From Vibrio gazogenes (GTDB taxonomy: Bacteria > Pseudomonadota > Gammaproteobacteria > Enterobacterales > Vibrionaceae): a DNA stretch of 64,000 nt. Position 1 is the stretch's first letter. Each line of letters starts with the position of its first letter. The position numbers were made by a program, and so were the translations under genes. Below the pieces are notes generated by a model, which was not told the origin of the DNA, searched no databases, and saw nothing but the letters and a program-made list of their open reading frames with translations. Positions 1 to 8,858 of this stretch are shown here, one piece after another. The stretch lies in NCBI RefSeq assembly GCF_023920225.1, contig NZ_CP092587.1:2961709-3025708 (forward strand), read 5' to 3'.

Positions 1-344
1 TTGCGACGTAATGAGAGACGTTCTAATGCCGGAACTAAAGTGACGGAATAAAAAGTGTGAGAGTGTCCGGTATCCCCTTTACTGAAATGGCGCACAATGC
101 CGTGAACATGCTGAGTCACCTCTCCATTTTGAATCACTTCCAGCAATGCGGTTTTATCGACAATTTGCTTGGCGGCTAGATCTGCATTGCGACTGGCCAG
201 TTCGATTTGATAGCGAAAGCCGTAGACCCGTTCTCTCGGTCCGCTGAATGAGTCTGATACCGACTCTTCTCCTTGGTATTCACGAACCACCAGCGTCTCA
301 TCATGCACACCATCAATCGTGAAGCGAAAACCTAACGTTGTCAT
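1..344 (-). CDS. vgrG: Type VI secretion spike protein VgrG, N-terminal fragment (truncated by window edge)
   Basis: The minus-strand frame from an ATG at 344 is open to the window edge and gives about 114 residues starting MTTLGFRFTIDG. The N-terminal pattern (short beta strands, then DETLVVREYQGEESVSDSF and later HVHGIVRHFSKGDT) is that of the VgrG/TssI gp27-like domain, the trimeric spike that caps the Hcp tube of the type VI secretion system. A ribosome site (AAAGGCA) lies about 7 bases upstream. VgrG genes are commonly followed by adaptor, effector and immunity genes, which here would lie to the left, outside the window. No other T6SS gene is visible, so this may be an orphan or auxiliary vgrG. 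Family call is fairly sure; only the first domain can be read. Confidence 0.8.
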   Translation of the reverse strand, partial: MTTLGFRFTIDGVHDETLVVREYQGEESVSDSFSGPRERVYGFRYQIELASRNADLAAKQIVDKTALLEVIQNGEVTQHVHGIVRHFSKGDTGHSHTFYSVTLVPALERLSLRR

Positions 345-833
345 TTGAATTGCCTTTTGTCTTATTGAGAATTACCCCACCCCAATATAAGCAACAGAAT
401 GCCTATTTGTTGGTTTGATTTTCAACTTGTTGATCTCTGTTCCAAATCAGATCAACCTTTCTATTCAATAAGATAAGTTCAGCAACAGTTGTGCCAACCA
501 CAACTCTACAACGAAATCAATTCATTATATTATGTGATTGATTATTACAGGCAACTTGTTGCCCGGAGGCGAGCAAAAAGTTGCCCGACGAGCAAGAAAT
601 TGCCTGAAGGAAATGGGGGGCATGTCACAAGTTCGAGGCGCTGATATCAGTGCTCTGATACGTACTTGGATAAAAATAGTCTGATGAAAACAGTTTGATA
701 AAAATAGCTCATCCGCTGTTTTACGACGACAATGCCGCCCTTTTGACACAGATATCATCCAGCCATTGATGGAAGTGAATGAGGCAAGGTACACTATGCC
801 CCCAATTCGCCTATCTCAGAAAACGCCTCTATC
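345..833. other. Intergenic region with short repeats, between vgrG and rdgB
   Basis: No credible gene is seen in these 489 bases. They contain an inverted repeat GTTGTG-N5-CACAAC (488-504), a near-palindrome GGCAAC-TT-GTTGCC (550-563), and an imperfect tandem repeat of about 20-22 bases built on TTGCC...CGAGCAA (558-610). The 89-residue minus-strand frame at 525-794 has no family resemblance and no ribosome site that I can recognise. Promoters for vgrG and rdgB presumably lie here but none stands out. Confidence 0.5.
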
Positions 834-1436
834 ATGCAAAAAATTGTTTTAGCGACCGGAAATCCGGGAAAAGTCCGGGAAATGTCTGACTTATTGGCCG
901 ATTTCGGCTTTGAAGTGCTTGCACAAACTGATCTCAATGTCTCCGACGTTGCAGAGACGGGAACCACATTTATTGAAAATGCAATTATTAAAGCACGCCA
1001 TGCTGCCGCAGCAACCGGATTACCCGCCATTGCTGATGACTCAGGTCTTGAAGTCGATGCGCTCGATGGCGCACCGGGTATCTACTCCGCACGTTATGCG
1101 GGTGCGGGTGCGACCGATCAGCAAAACATCGAAAAGTTACTGACCGCGATGGCGGATGTCCCCGAACAACAACGCAGCGCACGCTTTCACTGTGTATTGG
1201 TCTTCATGAAACATGCCGCGGATCCGACCCCGCTGGTTTGTCACGGTGTCTGGGAGGGGTCCATTCTGCATCAGCCCGATGGTGAGCATGGGTTTGGCTA
1301 TGACCCGGTATTTTGGGTTCCCACCGAGCAATGTGCGTCGGCAGTATTGCCGCCGACCCGGAAAAAGCAACTCTCCCATCGCGCTCAGGCGCTTCGCTTA
1401 TTGATGCAACAGTTGAATGAGCAACAACCATGCTGA
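834..1436 (+). CDS. rdgB: XTP/dITP pyrophosphatase RdgB
   Basis: House-cleaning pyrophosphatase of the Ham1/RdgB family. It hydrolyses non-canonical purine triphosphates (dITP, XTP) to monophosphates, keeping them out of DNA and RNA. The 200-residue protein has the substrate motif [11 protein letters not shown] (residues 7-17), the metal-binding [11 protein letters not shown] segment (67-77) and the late HGFGYDP motif (152-158), and length matches the family. The C-terminal signature reads SAVLPP...LSHRAQAL, where a glutamate (SAELPP) is more usual. It overlaps the next gene hemW by 7 bases, so the two are probably cotranscribed and translationally coupled. Identification is secure. Confidence 0.96.
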   Translation: MQKIVLATGNPGKVREMSDLLADFGFEVLAQTDLNVSDVAETGTTFIENAIIKARHAAAATGLPAIADDSGLEVDALDGAPGIYSARYAGAGATDQQNIEKLLTAMADVPEQQRSARFHCVLVFMKHAADPTPLVCHGVWEGSILHQPDGEHGFGYDPVFWVPTEQCASAVLPPTRKKQLSHRAQALRLLMQQLNEQQPC

Positions 1437-2605
1437 TACCGCCGAAGTTGAGTCTGTATATTCACATTCCTTGGTGTGTACAAAAATGTCCTTACTGTGA
1501 CTTCAACTCCCATGCTCTGAAGTCCGGCATTCCTGAACAGGCTTATATCGATGCGTTGCTGGAAGATCTTGATCAGGATCTCCAGCGCTATCAGCTCAGC
1601 GCACCGTCGGCTCACGGCCAGCCGCGGAAGCTCCATTCCATTTTCATCGGTGGCGGAACGCCAAGTCTGATCAGCCCCGGTGAGATCAAAAGACTGCTGG
1701 ACGGTGTACAAGCAAGACTGGCTTTTCAACCGGATATTGAAATAACCATGGAAGCCAATCCGGGCACCATCGAAGCAGAACGGTTTGCCCAATACCGACA
1801 GGCAGGTGTCACCCGAATTTCCATCGGTGTCCAGAGCTTTGATGATGAAAAACTCACCCAGCTCGGCAGAATCCATGGCTCGGAAGAAGCGACCCGCGCT
1901 GCCCGTCTGGCTCATCAAATTGGTTTAACAAGTTTTAATCTGGATTTAATGCACGGTTTACCGGGCCAGACACTGTCACAGGCAATGGCGGATTTAGCTC
2001 AAGCGATCGCTTTAGATCCACCGCATTTATCTTGGTATCAGTTGACGATCGAGCCAAATACGCTGTTTTATTCCCAGCCGCCTCGTTTACCGGATGATGA
2101 TCTGTTGTGGGATATTTTTGAGCAGGGACATCAAAAACTAACGCAAGCCGGCTATATCCAGTATGAGATTTCCGGGTATGCGAAACCGGGATTTCAGTGC
2201 CAGCACAACCTCAACTATTGGCGTTTCGGTGACTATCTCGGTATTGGCTGTGGCGCGCACGGTAAAATCAGCTTTGCCGATGGCCGTATCATTCGCACGA
2301 CCAAGGTCAAACATCCCAAAGGGTATTTGAATTTACTCAAACCTTATTTGGATCATGAGACGGAGGTGTTGGCAAAAGATCGACCGTTTGAGTTTTTTAT
2401 GAATCGATTTCGCTTGATAGAGCAATGCCCAAAACAGGATTTTCCGGATACGACCGGCTTACCAATCGCAACGGTTCAGCCCACTATCGATTGGGCGAAA
2501 CGGCAGGGTTTTCTGGATGAAACCGAACAACACTGGCAAATCACAGAACATGGCAAACTCTTTCTCAATGATTTACTGGCAGAATTCATGGCTGATGAGG
2601 AATAA
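1430..2605 (+). CDS. hemW: Radical SAM haem chaperone HemW
   Basis: A 391-residue radical SAM protein of the HemN-like/HemW family, thought to bind haem and deliver it to respiratory enzymes rather than act as a coproporphyrinogen dehydrogenase. Cysteines 16, 20 and 23 form the C-x3-C-x2-C [4Fe-4S] motif within [14 protein letters not shown], and GGGTPS (75-80) is the usual SAM-contacting glycine motif. The C-terminal HemN domain is present. It lacks the N-terminal extension of true oxygen-independent HemN. It overlaps rdgB upstream and converges on glsB downstream with a gap of under 50 bases. Confidence 0.94.
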   Translation: MLIPPKLSLYIHIPWCVQKCPYCDFNSHALKSGIPEQAYIDALLEDLDQDLQRYQLSAPSAHGQPRKLHSIFIGGGTPSLISPGEIKRLLDGVQARLAFQPDIEITMEANPGTIEAERFAQYRQAGVTRISIGVQSFDDEKLTQLGRIHGSEEATRAARLAHQIGLTSFNLDLMHGLPGQTLSQAMADLAQAIALDPPHLSWYQLTIEPNTLFYSQPPRLPDDDLLWDIFEQGHQKLTQAGYIQYEISGYAKPGFQCQHNLNYWRFGDYLGIGCGAHGKISFADGRIIRTTKVKHPKGYLNLLKPYLDHETEVLAKDRPFEFFMNRFRLIEQCPKQDFPDTTGLPIATVQPTIDWAKRQGFLDETEQHWQITEHGKLFLNDLLAEFMADEE

Positions 2606-2651
2606 GGATGCTCCCGTCATCAGCACATGGCTCCCCTGAAAATATCCCGAC

Positions 2652-3572
2652 TTAAAAAATAGATCGCCCGATACGCCCGGAAAGCAGCTCCAGAGCTTTG
2701 CTGCCAGCCAACGAGTTACCAGAGCTGTTGAGTTCAGGCGACCAAACGGCAATGGTCATCTCTCCGGGTACAATTGCGACGATGCCGCCACCCACACCGG
2801 ATTTCCCCGGCATTCCGACCCGATAGGCAAACTCTCCGGCTTCATCATACAGACCACAAGTCGCCAGCAACGCATTCATCTGTTTGGCTTGAACAGCAGT
2901 AATCACCGACTTGTGATTCAACACGGAAACGCCCTGATTCGCCAGATAACTGAATGTTTTGGCCAACTGGACACAACTCATTTTCAATGCACATCCGTGG
3001 AAATAGTTTTCCAGTACCGGCAGCACATGGTTTTCAAAATTACCGAACGAGCGCATCAGGTAGGCAATCGCTGCATTCCGGTCGCTGTGTTTCATCTCTG
3101 AGCGGGCGACCACTTTGTCATACACAATATGAGTATCACCACTTAATGCCCAGACAAACTCCAGCAACCGTTGACGAGGCGCAGACAGACGCGTCTGCAA
3201 CATATCGGCGACGACAATCGCACCAGCGTTGATAAATGGATTACGCGGGATACCGTGCTCAACTTCCAACTGGATCATGGAGTTGAATGCTTGTCCTGAG
3301 GGCTCTTTCCTCACTCTTGACCAGATTTCATCCGGAGTATAAATCCCCATCGATAGGGTGAGGTTAAGCACCTTGGAGATGGATTGGATGGAAAAGCCGT
3401 CTTCTGCGTCTCCGGCTTGAAACAATTCGCCTTCATTGGTCAGGACCGCAATCCCCAGTTTATCCGCCTGAACTTGCGCAAGCGCTGGAATATAATCAGC
3501 CACTTGACCTTGTCCGAGCAACGGACGCACTTCATCTAATATTTCGCTCAGTATCTCGTTTGTTAGTTTCAT
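2652..3572 (-). CDS. glsB: Glutaminase GlsB
   Basis: Serine-dependent glutaminase (beta-lactamase fold) converting L-glutamine to glutamate and ammonia. I place the start at the ATG at 3572 ([12 protein letters not shown]), giving 306 residues, the normal family length; the frame extends upstream to 3689 without family resemblance. The catalytic S-x-x-K motif is Ser64-Ile-Ser-Lys67 in [10 protein letters not shown]. The conserved NPFINAGAI segment and the C-terminal GKSGVGGGI are also present. It is transcribed toward hemW, in the same direction as trmB, from which it is separated by about 200 bases. Confidence 0.95.
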   Translation of the reverse strand: MKLTNEILSEILDEVRPLLGQGQVADYIPALAQVQADKLGIAVLTNEGELFQAGDAEDGFSIQSISKVLNLTLSMGIYTPDEIWSRVRKEPSGQAFNSMIQLEVEHGIPRNPFINAGAIVVADMLQTRLSAPRQRLLEFVWALSGDTHIVYDKVVARSEMKHSDRNAAIAYLMRSFGNFENHVLPVLENYFHGCALKMSCVQLAKTFSYLANQGVSVLNHKSVITAVQAKQMNALLATCGLYDEAGEFAYRVGMPGKSGVGGGIVAIVPGEMTIAVWSPELNSSGNSLAGSKALELLSGRIGRSIF

Positions 3573-3778
3573 TTGGGTTACTTCACAATGCATGATGGTT
3601 CGACAGAAAAAGCCAGCATGATGGTACATGCTGGCTCTTATCGTTTCACAGACTCTATAACGAAAAACAACGCTTATCACGCCAAACAATGGCCCTCATC
3701 CCAATACCGAGAAGATGAAGCGCCATCAGACAGGACGAAGCTGTTTTTACGGAGGATGCCGTTCCGCAGGTTCCGGTC

Positions 3779-4498
3779 TTATGCTACACAGCGAAACTGG
3801 ATATCCCAGACACCATGTCCCAAACGCTGCCCACGTTGCTCAAACTTCGTCAACGGACGTTCGTCAGGCCGAGGGATAAAGTCACCATCGGTCGCGACAT
3901 TGACATAGCCGGGCGCCTGATTCATCACATCAATCATATGTTCCGCATAATTTTCCCAGTCCGTTGCCATGTGGAAAATACCTTCTCCGATGATCAACTT
4001 CTGACGTACCATCGCGGCAAATTCAGGCTGAACAATCCGACGCTTATGGTGACGCTTTTTATGCCACGGATCGGGGAAGAATAGCTGTAGCCGATGCAGG
4101 CTATGATCAGGGATCATCTGTTCGAAAACTTCAACTGCATCATGACACATGACCCGAAGATTGGTGATACCGGCCTCCCGTGCAGACGCCAAACAAGCCC
4201 CGACACCCGGCCCATGCACCTCAATGCCGATAAAATTTTGATGCGGCGAATTTTTAGCCATTTCAACCAGCGATGATCCCATACCGAATCCGATTTCCAG
4301 AATGACAGGGTTATCATTGCCAAATACCGACTGCCAAACTAATTTTTGCGGCTGGAAATCGATTCCCATCAGAGGCCAGCACTCATTCATCGCGGCTTCC
4401 TGACCTTTGGTCAGACGCCCTTCGCGGCGAACAAAGCTGCGAATTTTACGCATGACTTTACCATCATCAGTATATTCGTTGGTTGTTACTTCACTCAT
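3779..4498 (-). CDS. trmB: tRNA (guanine-N7-)-methyltransferase TrmB
   Basis: Transfers a methyl group from SAM to N7 of guanine 46 in the variable loop of many tRNAs. With the start at 4498 ([14 protein letters not shown]) the protein is 239 residues, the same as E. coli TrmB; the longer frame to 4549 adds 17 residues without match. The SAM-binding motif LEIGFGMG is at 67-74 and the diagnostic [14 protein letters not shown] at 141-154. It is divergent from mutY, and the roughly 246-base gap between them must hold both promoters. Confidence 0.95.
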   Translation of the reverse strand: MSEVTTNEYTDDGKVMRKIRSFVRREGRLTKGQEAAMNECWPLMGIDFQPQKLVWQSVFGNDNPVILEIGFGMGSSLVEMAKNSPHQNFIGIEVHGPGVGACLASAREAGITNLRVMCHDAVEVFEQMIPDHSLHRLQLFFPDPWHKKRHHKRRIVQPEFAAMVRQKLIIGEGIFHMATDWENYAEHMIDVMNQAPGYVNVATDGDFIPRPDERPLTKFEQRGQRLGHGVWDIQFRCVA

Positions 4499-4744
4499 GG
4501 TTCTCGCCTGTTTTCCTACTCCCGGATATAAGGAGGTGTGATTATCCAAAGAATACGTATCGGTTCAAGTCCTGAACTGAAAATTATATCGAATCATGTA
4601 TGATTTATGTGTTTTACAACGCAACTTTTCTGTGCTGCAATCAGCGGTGTTTCATCAGGATCTGCATCAATCGTCGCATAAGATGAATACAATTGTGGAC
4701 ACTGTCATTCATAGAAAATCATTCATTAAAAAGTAAAGTCAGCC

Positions 4745-5770
4745 ATGCAAATGCAATCTCCAATATCGCCACAACAATTTCAGCAACACTTGATCGATTG
4801 GCAACGAGCTCATGGGCGTCATGATTTGCCATGGCAACAAAATCCATCCCCGTATCGTGTTCTTGTTTCAGAAGTGATGCTGCAACAAACGCAGGTCGTA
4901 ACGGTCATTCCTTACTTCGAACGTTGGATGACGAGTTTCCCGACCATCGAAGCGCTCGCCAGCGCCACGGAAGATGAGGTCATGAATCATTGGCAAGGTT
5001 TAGGTTACTATTCCCGGGCCAGAAATCTGCGCAAAGCAGCTCAATACATCATGACACACCATCAGGGGCAATTTCCGGATTCACTCGAAACGTTGCTGGA
5101 TATTCCCGGTGTCGGACGATATACGGCCGGTGCGATTCGTTCATTTGCTTATGACCGCTACGGCCCCATTGTTGATGGGAACGTCAAACGGTTGTTTTGC
5201 CGTTTTTTTGCCCTCGATGGTGTTCCGGGAACGTCTGCGGTCGATAAGCAACTCTGGCAACTGGCGGAAACCTTCACGCCAGAAACCGATAACCGAGTGT
5301 TTGCTCAGGGCTTACTCGATATCGGTGCCACAATTTGTAAACCAAAGAACCCCGATTGCGAGCTGTGTTGCTTCCAAAAAAACTGTCTGGCTTTTAAATA
5401 CGACAGAGTGCAAACATTACCGACGCCGAAACCCAAAAAGACGATTCCAACCAAAGCCGGGCAATTTCTATGGGTTGAATCGGACCATAAAATTCTGCTG
5501 GAAAAACGGGCCAGCGATGGGATTTGGGGCGCTCTCTGGTGTCTGCCACAGATTCATCTACAACCCGAACAGTTTGGTGAACATATGCAGCTCAAAGGAA
5601 CATTCAAACACACCTTCACCCACTATAAACTGGATGCCAATGTGTGGATGATCGACCGTTTGGGCGTCATGGAACCTCAGTTACAGTGGGTCGAAAAAAG
5701 TGAAGTGTTCAACCTTGGTCTCCCCACCCCGATAAAAAAATTCCTGACACGTCACCTTGAGGGCTGCTGA
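4745..5770 (+). CDS. mutY: Adenine DNA glycosylase MutY
   Basis: Removes adenine mispaired with 8-oxoguanine, preventing G:C to T:A mutations. The 341-residue protein has the catalytic glutamate in SEVMLQQTQ (Glu43), the helix-hairpin-helix LLDIPGVGRYTAGAI (117-131) followed by catalytic Asp144, and the [4Fe-4S] loop with Cys198, Cys205, Cys208 and Cys214 (C-x6-C-x2-C-x5-C). The C-terminal third is the NUDIX-like 8-oxoG recognition domain. It is followed 70 bases downstream by yggX, the usual gammaproteobacterial order. Confidence 0.96.
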   Translation: MQMQSPISPQQFQQHLIDWQRAHGRHDLPWQQNPSPYRVLVSEVMLQQTQVVTVIPYFERWMTSFPTIEALASATEDEVMNHWQGLGYYSRARNLRKAAQYIMTHHQGQFPDSLETLLDIPGVGRYTAGAIRSFAYDRYGPIVDGNVKRLFCRFFALDGVPGTSAVDKQLWQLAETFTPETDNRVFAQGLLDIGATICKPKNPDCELCCFQKNCLAFKYDRVQTLPTPKPKKTIPTKAGQFLWVESDHKILLEKRASDGIWGALWCLPQIHLQPEQFGEHMQLKGTFKHTFTHYKLDANVWMIDRLGVMEPQLQWVEKSEVFNLGLPTPIKKFLTRHLEGC

Positions 5771-5839
5771 AGTGGCAGGAAATTGGACTCTCTGGTATAA
5801 CATCAGTAGTTTTTAACGCCGAACAATGAGGATATCCTT

Positions 5840-6115
5840 ATGGGTCGCACTGTTTTTTGTGCTCGTTTGAAGAAAGAAGCCGAAGGGATGGATTTTCAAC
5901 TTTATCCCGGTGAATTAGGGAAAAAAATTTTTGACAACATCTCTAAAGAAGCTTGGGCAGAGTGGCAGCATAAACAGACCATGCTTATTAATGAGAAAAA
6001 ACTGAATATGATGGATCCGCAGCATCGCCAGTTACTTGAAACAGAGATGGCGAATTTTCTGTTTGAAGGGAAAGAGGTCCACATCGAAGGATACACACCA
6101 CCAAGTGAGTCATAA
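5840..6115 (+). CDS. yggX: Fe(II) trafficking protein YggX
   Basis: A 91-residue member of the YggX family, linked to protection of iron-sulfur clusters from oxidative damage and to Fe(II) handling. It starts with the conserved [10 protein letters not shown], where Cys7 is the family's single conserved cysteine, and contains [17 protein letters not shown] good ribosome site (AATGAGGATAT) precedes the start. Placement between mutY and mltC is the classical order. A perfect hairpin follows the stop codon. Confidence 0.95.
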   Translation: MGRTVFCARLKKEAEGMDFQLYPGELGKKIFDNISKEAWAEWQHKQTMLINEKKLNMMDPQHRQLLETEMANFLFEGKEVHIEGYTPPSES

Positions 6116-6121
6116 GTTGTT

Positions 6122-6157
6122 ATTCACACAATCACCAGTCACGGTGATTGTGTGAAT
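6122..6157 (+). terminator. Perfect 15-bp inverted repeat after yggX
   Basis: Arms 6122-6136 (ATTCACACAATCACC) and 6143-6157 are exact reverse complements with a 6-base loop. No long T run follows, so this may be a weak terminator, an attenuator or an mRNA-stabilising element between yggX and mltC. It overlaps the first possible mltC ATG at 6156, which argues against that start. Confidence 0.55.
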
Positions 6158-6221
6158 GTTTCCCGCACAGGTGCCATGGATGACCAATCTGATTCGACAC
6201 ATGTTTTCAATGTACAGCCTA

Positions 6222-7391
6222 ATGCGCTGCGCTTATCTCAAGCAGCGAACCGCCCGACTCAGCACTCTGCTCTTGTTCGTCATTCCGCTATTAACCGGCG
6301 GTTGTAGCCGTGAATTGATCGAAAAAATATACGATGTGAACTACGAACCGACCAATCGGTTTGCCAAGCATTTAGCGCCCCTTCCCGGCCAGTTTATGAA
6401 AGATGCAGCAGCATTAGATGCTCTCATCAGTAGCTTCACCGGTAAAATAGAACATCGCTGGGGAACCAAAGAAGTTAAAATTGCCGGCAAAACAAACTAT
6501 GTGAAATATATCGATGATTATCGCAGCCGTGCCGATGTCAATTTCAATCAAGGACAAATCACCGTCGAGACGGTCGCAACAACCGAGCCGTTGGTACATT
6601 TGAAAAAAGCAATCGTCACCACCCTCCTGACCCCGGACGATCCTAAACATGTCGATTTATTTTCATCGGAGAAAATCGTCCTCAAAGGGAAACCGTTTCT
6701 TTATCAACAAGTCGTCGATCAAGATCATAAGGCAATTCAGTGGAGTTGGCGCGCCAATCGATTTGCGGATTACCTGATCAAAAATAAGTTACAAGTCAAA
6801 CAGGTCGATTTTAAAAAATCTTACTATGTTGAAATCCCGATGGTGGAAGATCAAGTTGAAATTCGCGGCTATAAGTATGCCGATATTATCCGCCGAACCG
6901 CTCGCAAATATGGCATTCCGGAAGATCTGATTTACGCCATTATCAAAACCGAGAGTAGTTTCAATCCTTATGCGGTGAGCTGGGCCAACGCGTATGGCTT
7001 AATGCAAGTCGTGCCGAAGACCGCAGGAAAAGATGTCTTTCAACGCATCAAAAAACGCTCAGGTCAACCCTCACCTGAATATCTGTTTAATCCGGAGAAT
7101 AATATTGATACCGGAACCGCCTATTTCTATATCTTAAAACATGACTATTTGAATTCAGTGGCCAATCCACTGTCTCTCGAATACAGTATGATCTCTGCAT
7201 ATAACGGTGGTGCCGGCGGTGTGCTGCGAACATTCAGCCGCAGTAGAAAGACGGCACTGAGTAAAATCAACCGCCTGAAACCCAACCAAGTTTACTGGGC
7301 GCTGACGAAAAAACATCCAAACGCAGAGTCACGCCGCTATCTGGAAAAAGTCACGCACTACAAACAGATGTTTAATTCGGGGAAACTATAA
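6222..7391 (+). CDS. mltC: Membrane-bound lytic murein transglycosylase C (MltC)
   Basis: Peptidoglycan lytic transglycosylase of family 1: an MltC N-terminal domain (about residues 30-190) followed by an SLT catalytic domain with the glutamate in IIKTESSFNPYAVSWANAYG and the closing AYNGGAGGVLR. The N-terminus is basic, then hydrophobic, ending LLTGGCSR, a lipobox-like site with Thr rather than Leu at position -3. The start is uncertain: in-frame ATGs occur at 6156, 6180, 6201, 6213 and 6222. I chose 6222 because it gives a normal-length lipoprotein signal and 6156 lies inside a hairpin, but none has a clear ribosome site. Enzyme identity is firm. Confidence 0.88.
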   Translation: MRCAYLKQRTARLSTLLLFVIPLLTGGCSRELIEKIYDVNYEPTNRFAKHLAPLPGQFMKDAAALDALISSFTGKIEHRWGTKEVKIAGKTNYVKYIDDYRSRADVNFNQGQITVETVATTEPLVHLKKAIVTTLLTPDDPKHVDLFSSEKIVLKGKPFLYQQVVDQDHKAIQWSWRANRFADYLIKNKLQVKQVDFKKSYYVEIPMVEDQVEIRGYKYADIIRRTARKYGIPEDLIYAIIKTESSFNPYAVSWANAYGLMQVVPKTAGKDVFQRIKKRSGQPSPEYLFNPENNIDTGTAYFYILKHDYLNSVANPLSLEYSMISAYNGGAGGVLRTFSRSRKTALSKINRLKPNQVYWALTKKHPNAESRRYLEKVTHYKQMFNSGKL

Positions 7392-7485
7392 ATCAATCTT
7401 GCATGTTTGAGTCGCTTGGATTGTGAACAACAAGGTTAAAAACCATGCAAACAGTCACTTTTTTCATAGAAACATGAAAAACTAG

Positions 7486-7516
7486 TTGACGATTGGCGTG
7501 TAAATCCGTTTAATAG
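7486..7516 (+). promoter_or_regulatory. Promoter of first tRNA operon
   Basis: TTGACG (7486-7491) and TTAATA (7510-7515) with an 18-base spacer lie just upstream of the first tRNA-Phe. A GC-rich discriminator (GCGCTCCG) follows, as is typical for stringently controlled stable-RNA promoters. Confidence 0.65.
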
Positions 7517-7525
7517 CGCTCCGTT

Positions 7526-7601
7526 GCCCGGATAGCTCAGTCGGTAGAGCAGGGGATTGAAAATCCCCGTGTCGGTGGTTCGATTCCGCCTCCGGGCACC
7601 A
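7526..7601 (+). tRNA. tRNA-Phe (GAA)
   Basis: A 76-base cloverleaf with encoded CCA. The anticodon loop ttGAAaa sits on the GGGGA/TCCCC stem, and the acceptor GCCCGGA pairs with TCCGGGC. First gene of the first tRNA operon. Confidence 0.98.
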
Positions 7602-7675
7602 TGATTGATTTAATCTGGTGTTGTAAATATCTGATTAAATAAAAGTAAAAGAAAAGCATTGAGAATAAATATCGT

Positions 7676-7751
<76 letters not shown>

Positions 7752-7761
7752 TTTATTCCAT

Positions 7762-7837
7762 GCCTCGATAGCTCAGTCGGTAGAGCAGGGGATTGAAAAT
7801 CCCCGTGTCGGTGGTTCGATTCCGCCTCGAGGCACCA
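7762..7837 (+). tRNA. tRNA-Phe (GAA), variant acceptor stem
   Basis: Same body and GAA anticodon as the other tRNA-Phe copies, but the acceptor stem is GCCTCGA/TCGAGGC. Two base pairs are changed on both strands, so pairing is kept. CCA is encoded. Confidence 0.97.
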
Positions 7838-7842
7838 TCTTT

Positions 7843-7918
7843 TCCCCCTTAGTTCAGTTGGTAGAACGGCGGACTGTTAATCCGTATGTCGCAGGTTCGA
7901 GTCCCGCAGGGGGAGCCA
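7843..7918 (+). tRNA. tRNA-Asn (GTT)
   Basis: A 76-base cloverleaf with acceptor TCCCCCT/AGGGGGA, anticodon loop ctGTTaa and encoded CCA. Last gene of the first tRNA operon; a terminator follows within 10 bases. Confidence 0.98.
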
Positions 7919-7926
7919 TTTTCAAG

Positions 7927-7955
7927 AAGCCACAGCATTTGCTGTGGTTTTTTTT
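7927..7955 (+). terminator. Rho-independent terminator of first tRNA operon
   Basis: Stem CCACAGC (7930-7936) and GCTGTGG (7941-7947) is followed by eight T. Nearly the same terminator ends the second tRNA operon. Confidence 0.9.
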
Positions 7956-8305
7956 GTCTCTATTATGCGCTTTATCATCAGCTGCTTTACCGTTGTCCCC
8001 TCCCCCAGCTCTCTCATTTTTACATCACCGGAATAACCAGCAATCCGCTTTCCATATGTCAGGATTGACTTGACCGAAACAAACATCGTTATCCATATCC
8101 AAGCAACCATCATCGCCCTGACGATTCAAGCTTTACACCGCAATGACAAACCTCACTTTTCTCCATTTTTATCCTCCTATCTTCCGATAAAATATTGCTT
8201 TAAGCCTGTATTTCTAGGGGACTTGGGTATAAAAGCAACAAACGATACTTTTTTTGCATTTTATTGTTGACCTTATCTGAGAAAAACTTTTTAATACACC
8301 CCGTT
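7956..8305 (+). promoter_or_regulatory. Spacer between tRNA operons with promoter of the second operon
   Basis: No gene is seen in these 350 bases; short frames crossing it overlap tRNA genes and are not credible. At the right end TTGACC (8267-8272) and TTAATA (8291-8296), 18 bases apart, form a promoter matching that of the first tRNA operon and placed at the same distance from tRNA-Phe. Confidence 0.6.
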
Positions 8306-8381
8306 GCCCGGATAGCTCAGTCGGTAGAGCAGGGGATTGAAAATCCCCGTGTCGGTGGTTCGATTCCGCCTCCGGGCACCA
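8306..8381 (+). tRNA. tRNA-Phe (GAA)
   Basis: Identical in sequence to the copy at 7526, with acceptor GCCCGGA/TCCGGGC and encoded CCA. First gene of the second tRNA operon. Confidence 0.98.
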
Positions 8382-8404
8382 CAAATTATTTGAAAGTGAT
8401 TATC

Positions 8405-8480
<76 letters not shown>

Positions 8481-8515
8481 TCATTTTCAATAGGCAGAAA
8501 TGCCTGAAGGTTTAT

Positions 8516-8591
8516 TCCCCCTTAGTTCAGTTGGTAGAACGGCGGACTGTTAATCCGTATGTCGCAGGTTCGAGTCCCGCAGGGGGAGCCA
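8516..8591 (+). tRNA. tRNA-Asn (GTT)
   Basis: Same sequence as the copy at 7843, with encoded CCA. Confidence 0.98.
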
Positions 8592-8602
8592 TATTTTATA
8601 TC

Positions 8603-8678
<76 letters not shown>

Positions 8679-8713
8679 TATTTTGTATAGGCAGCGATGT
8701 CTAAAAAGTTTAT

Positions 8714-8789
8714 TCCCCCTTAGTTCAGTTGGTAGAACGGCGGACTGTTAATCCGTATGTCGCAGGTTCGAGTCCCGCAGGGGGAGCCA
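8714..8789 (+). tRNA. tRNA-Asn (GTT)
   Basis: Same sequence as the copies at 7843 and 8516, exactly 198 bases after the latter. Last gene of the second operon. Confidence 0.98.
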
Positions 8790-8795
8790 CTTTCC

Positions 8796-8827
8796 AAAAA
8801 AGCCACAGCATTTGCTGTGGCTTTTTT
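8796..8827 (+). terminator. Rho-independent terminator of second tRNA operon (bidirectional)
   Basis: AAAAAAGCCACAGC, loop attt, GCTGTGGCTTTTTT: a strong stem with A and T runs on opposite sides. It can therefore also end the convergent djlA transcript. Confidence 0.9.
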
Positions 8828-8858
8828 GGTTTAATGCCGGCCTTATCCTGAGATCAGT

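Noticed and set aside
525..794. 89-residue minus-strand frame between vgrG and rdgB
   Set aside because: No family resemblance, no ribosome site I can see, and it runs over short repeats.
7858..8073. Plus-strand frames starting in the tRNA-Asn gene
   Set aside because: They overlap a tRNA and its terminator, and the translation has no protein-like features.
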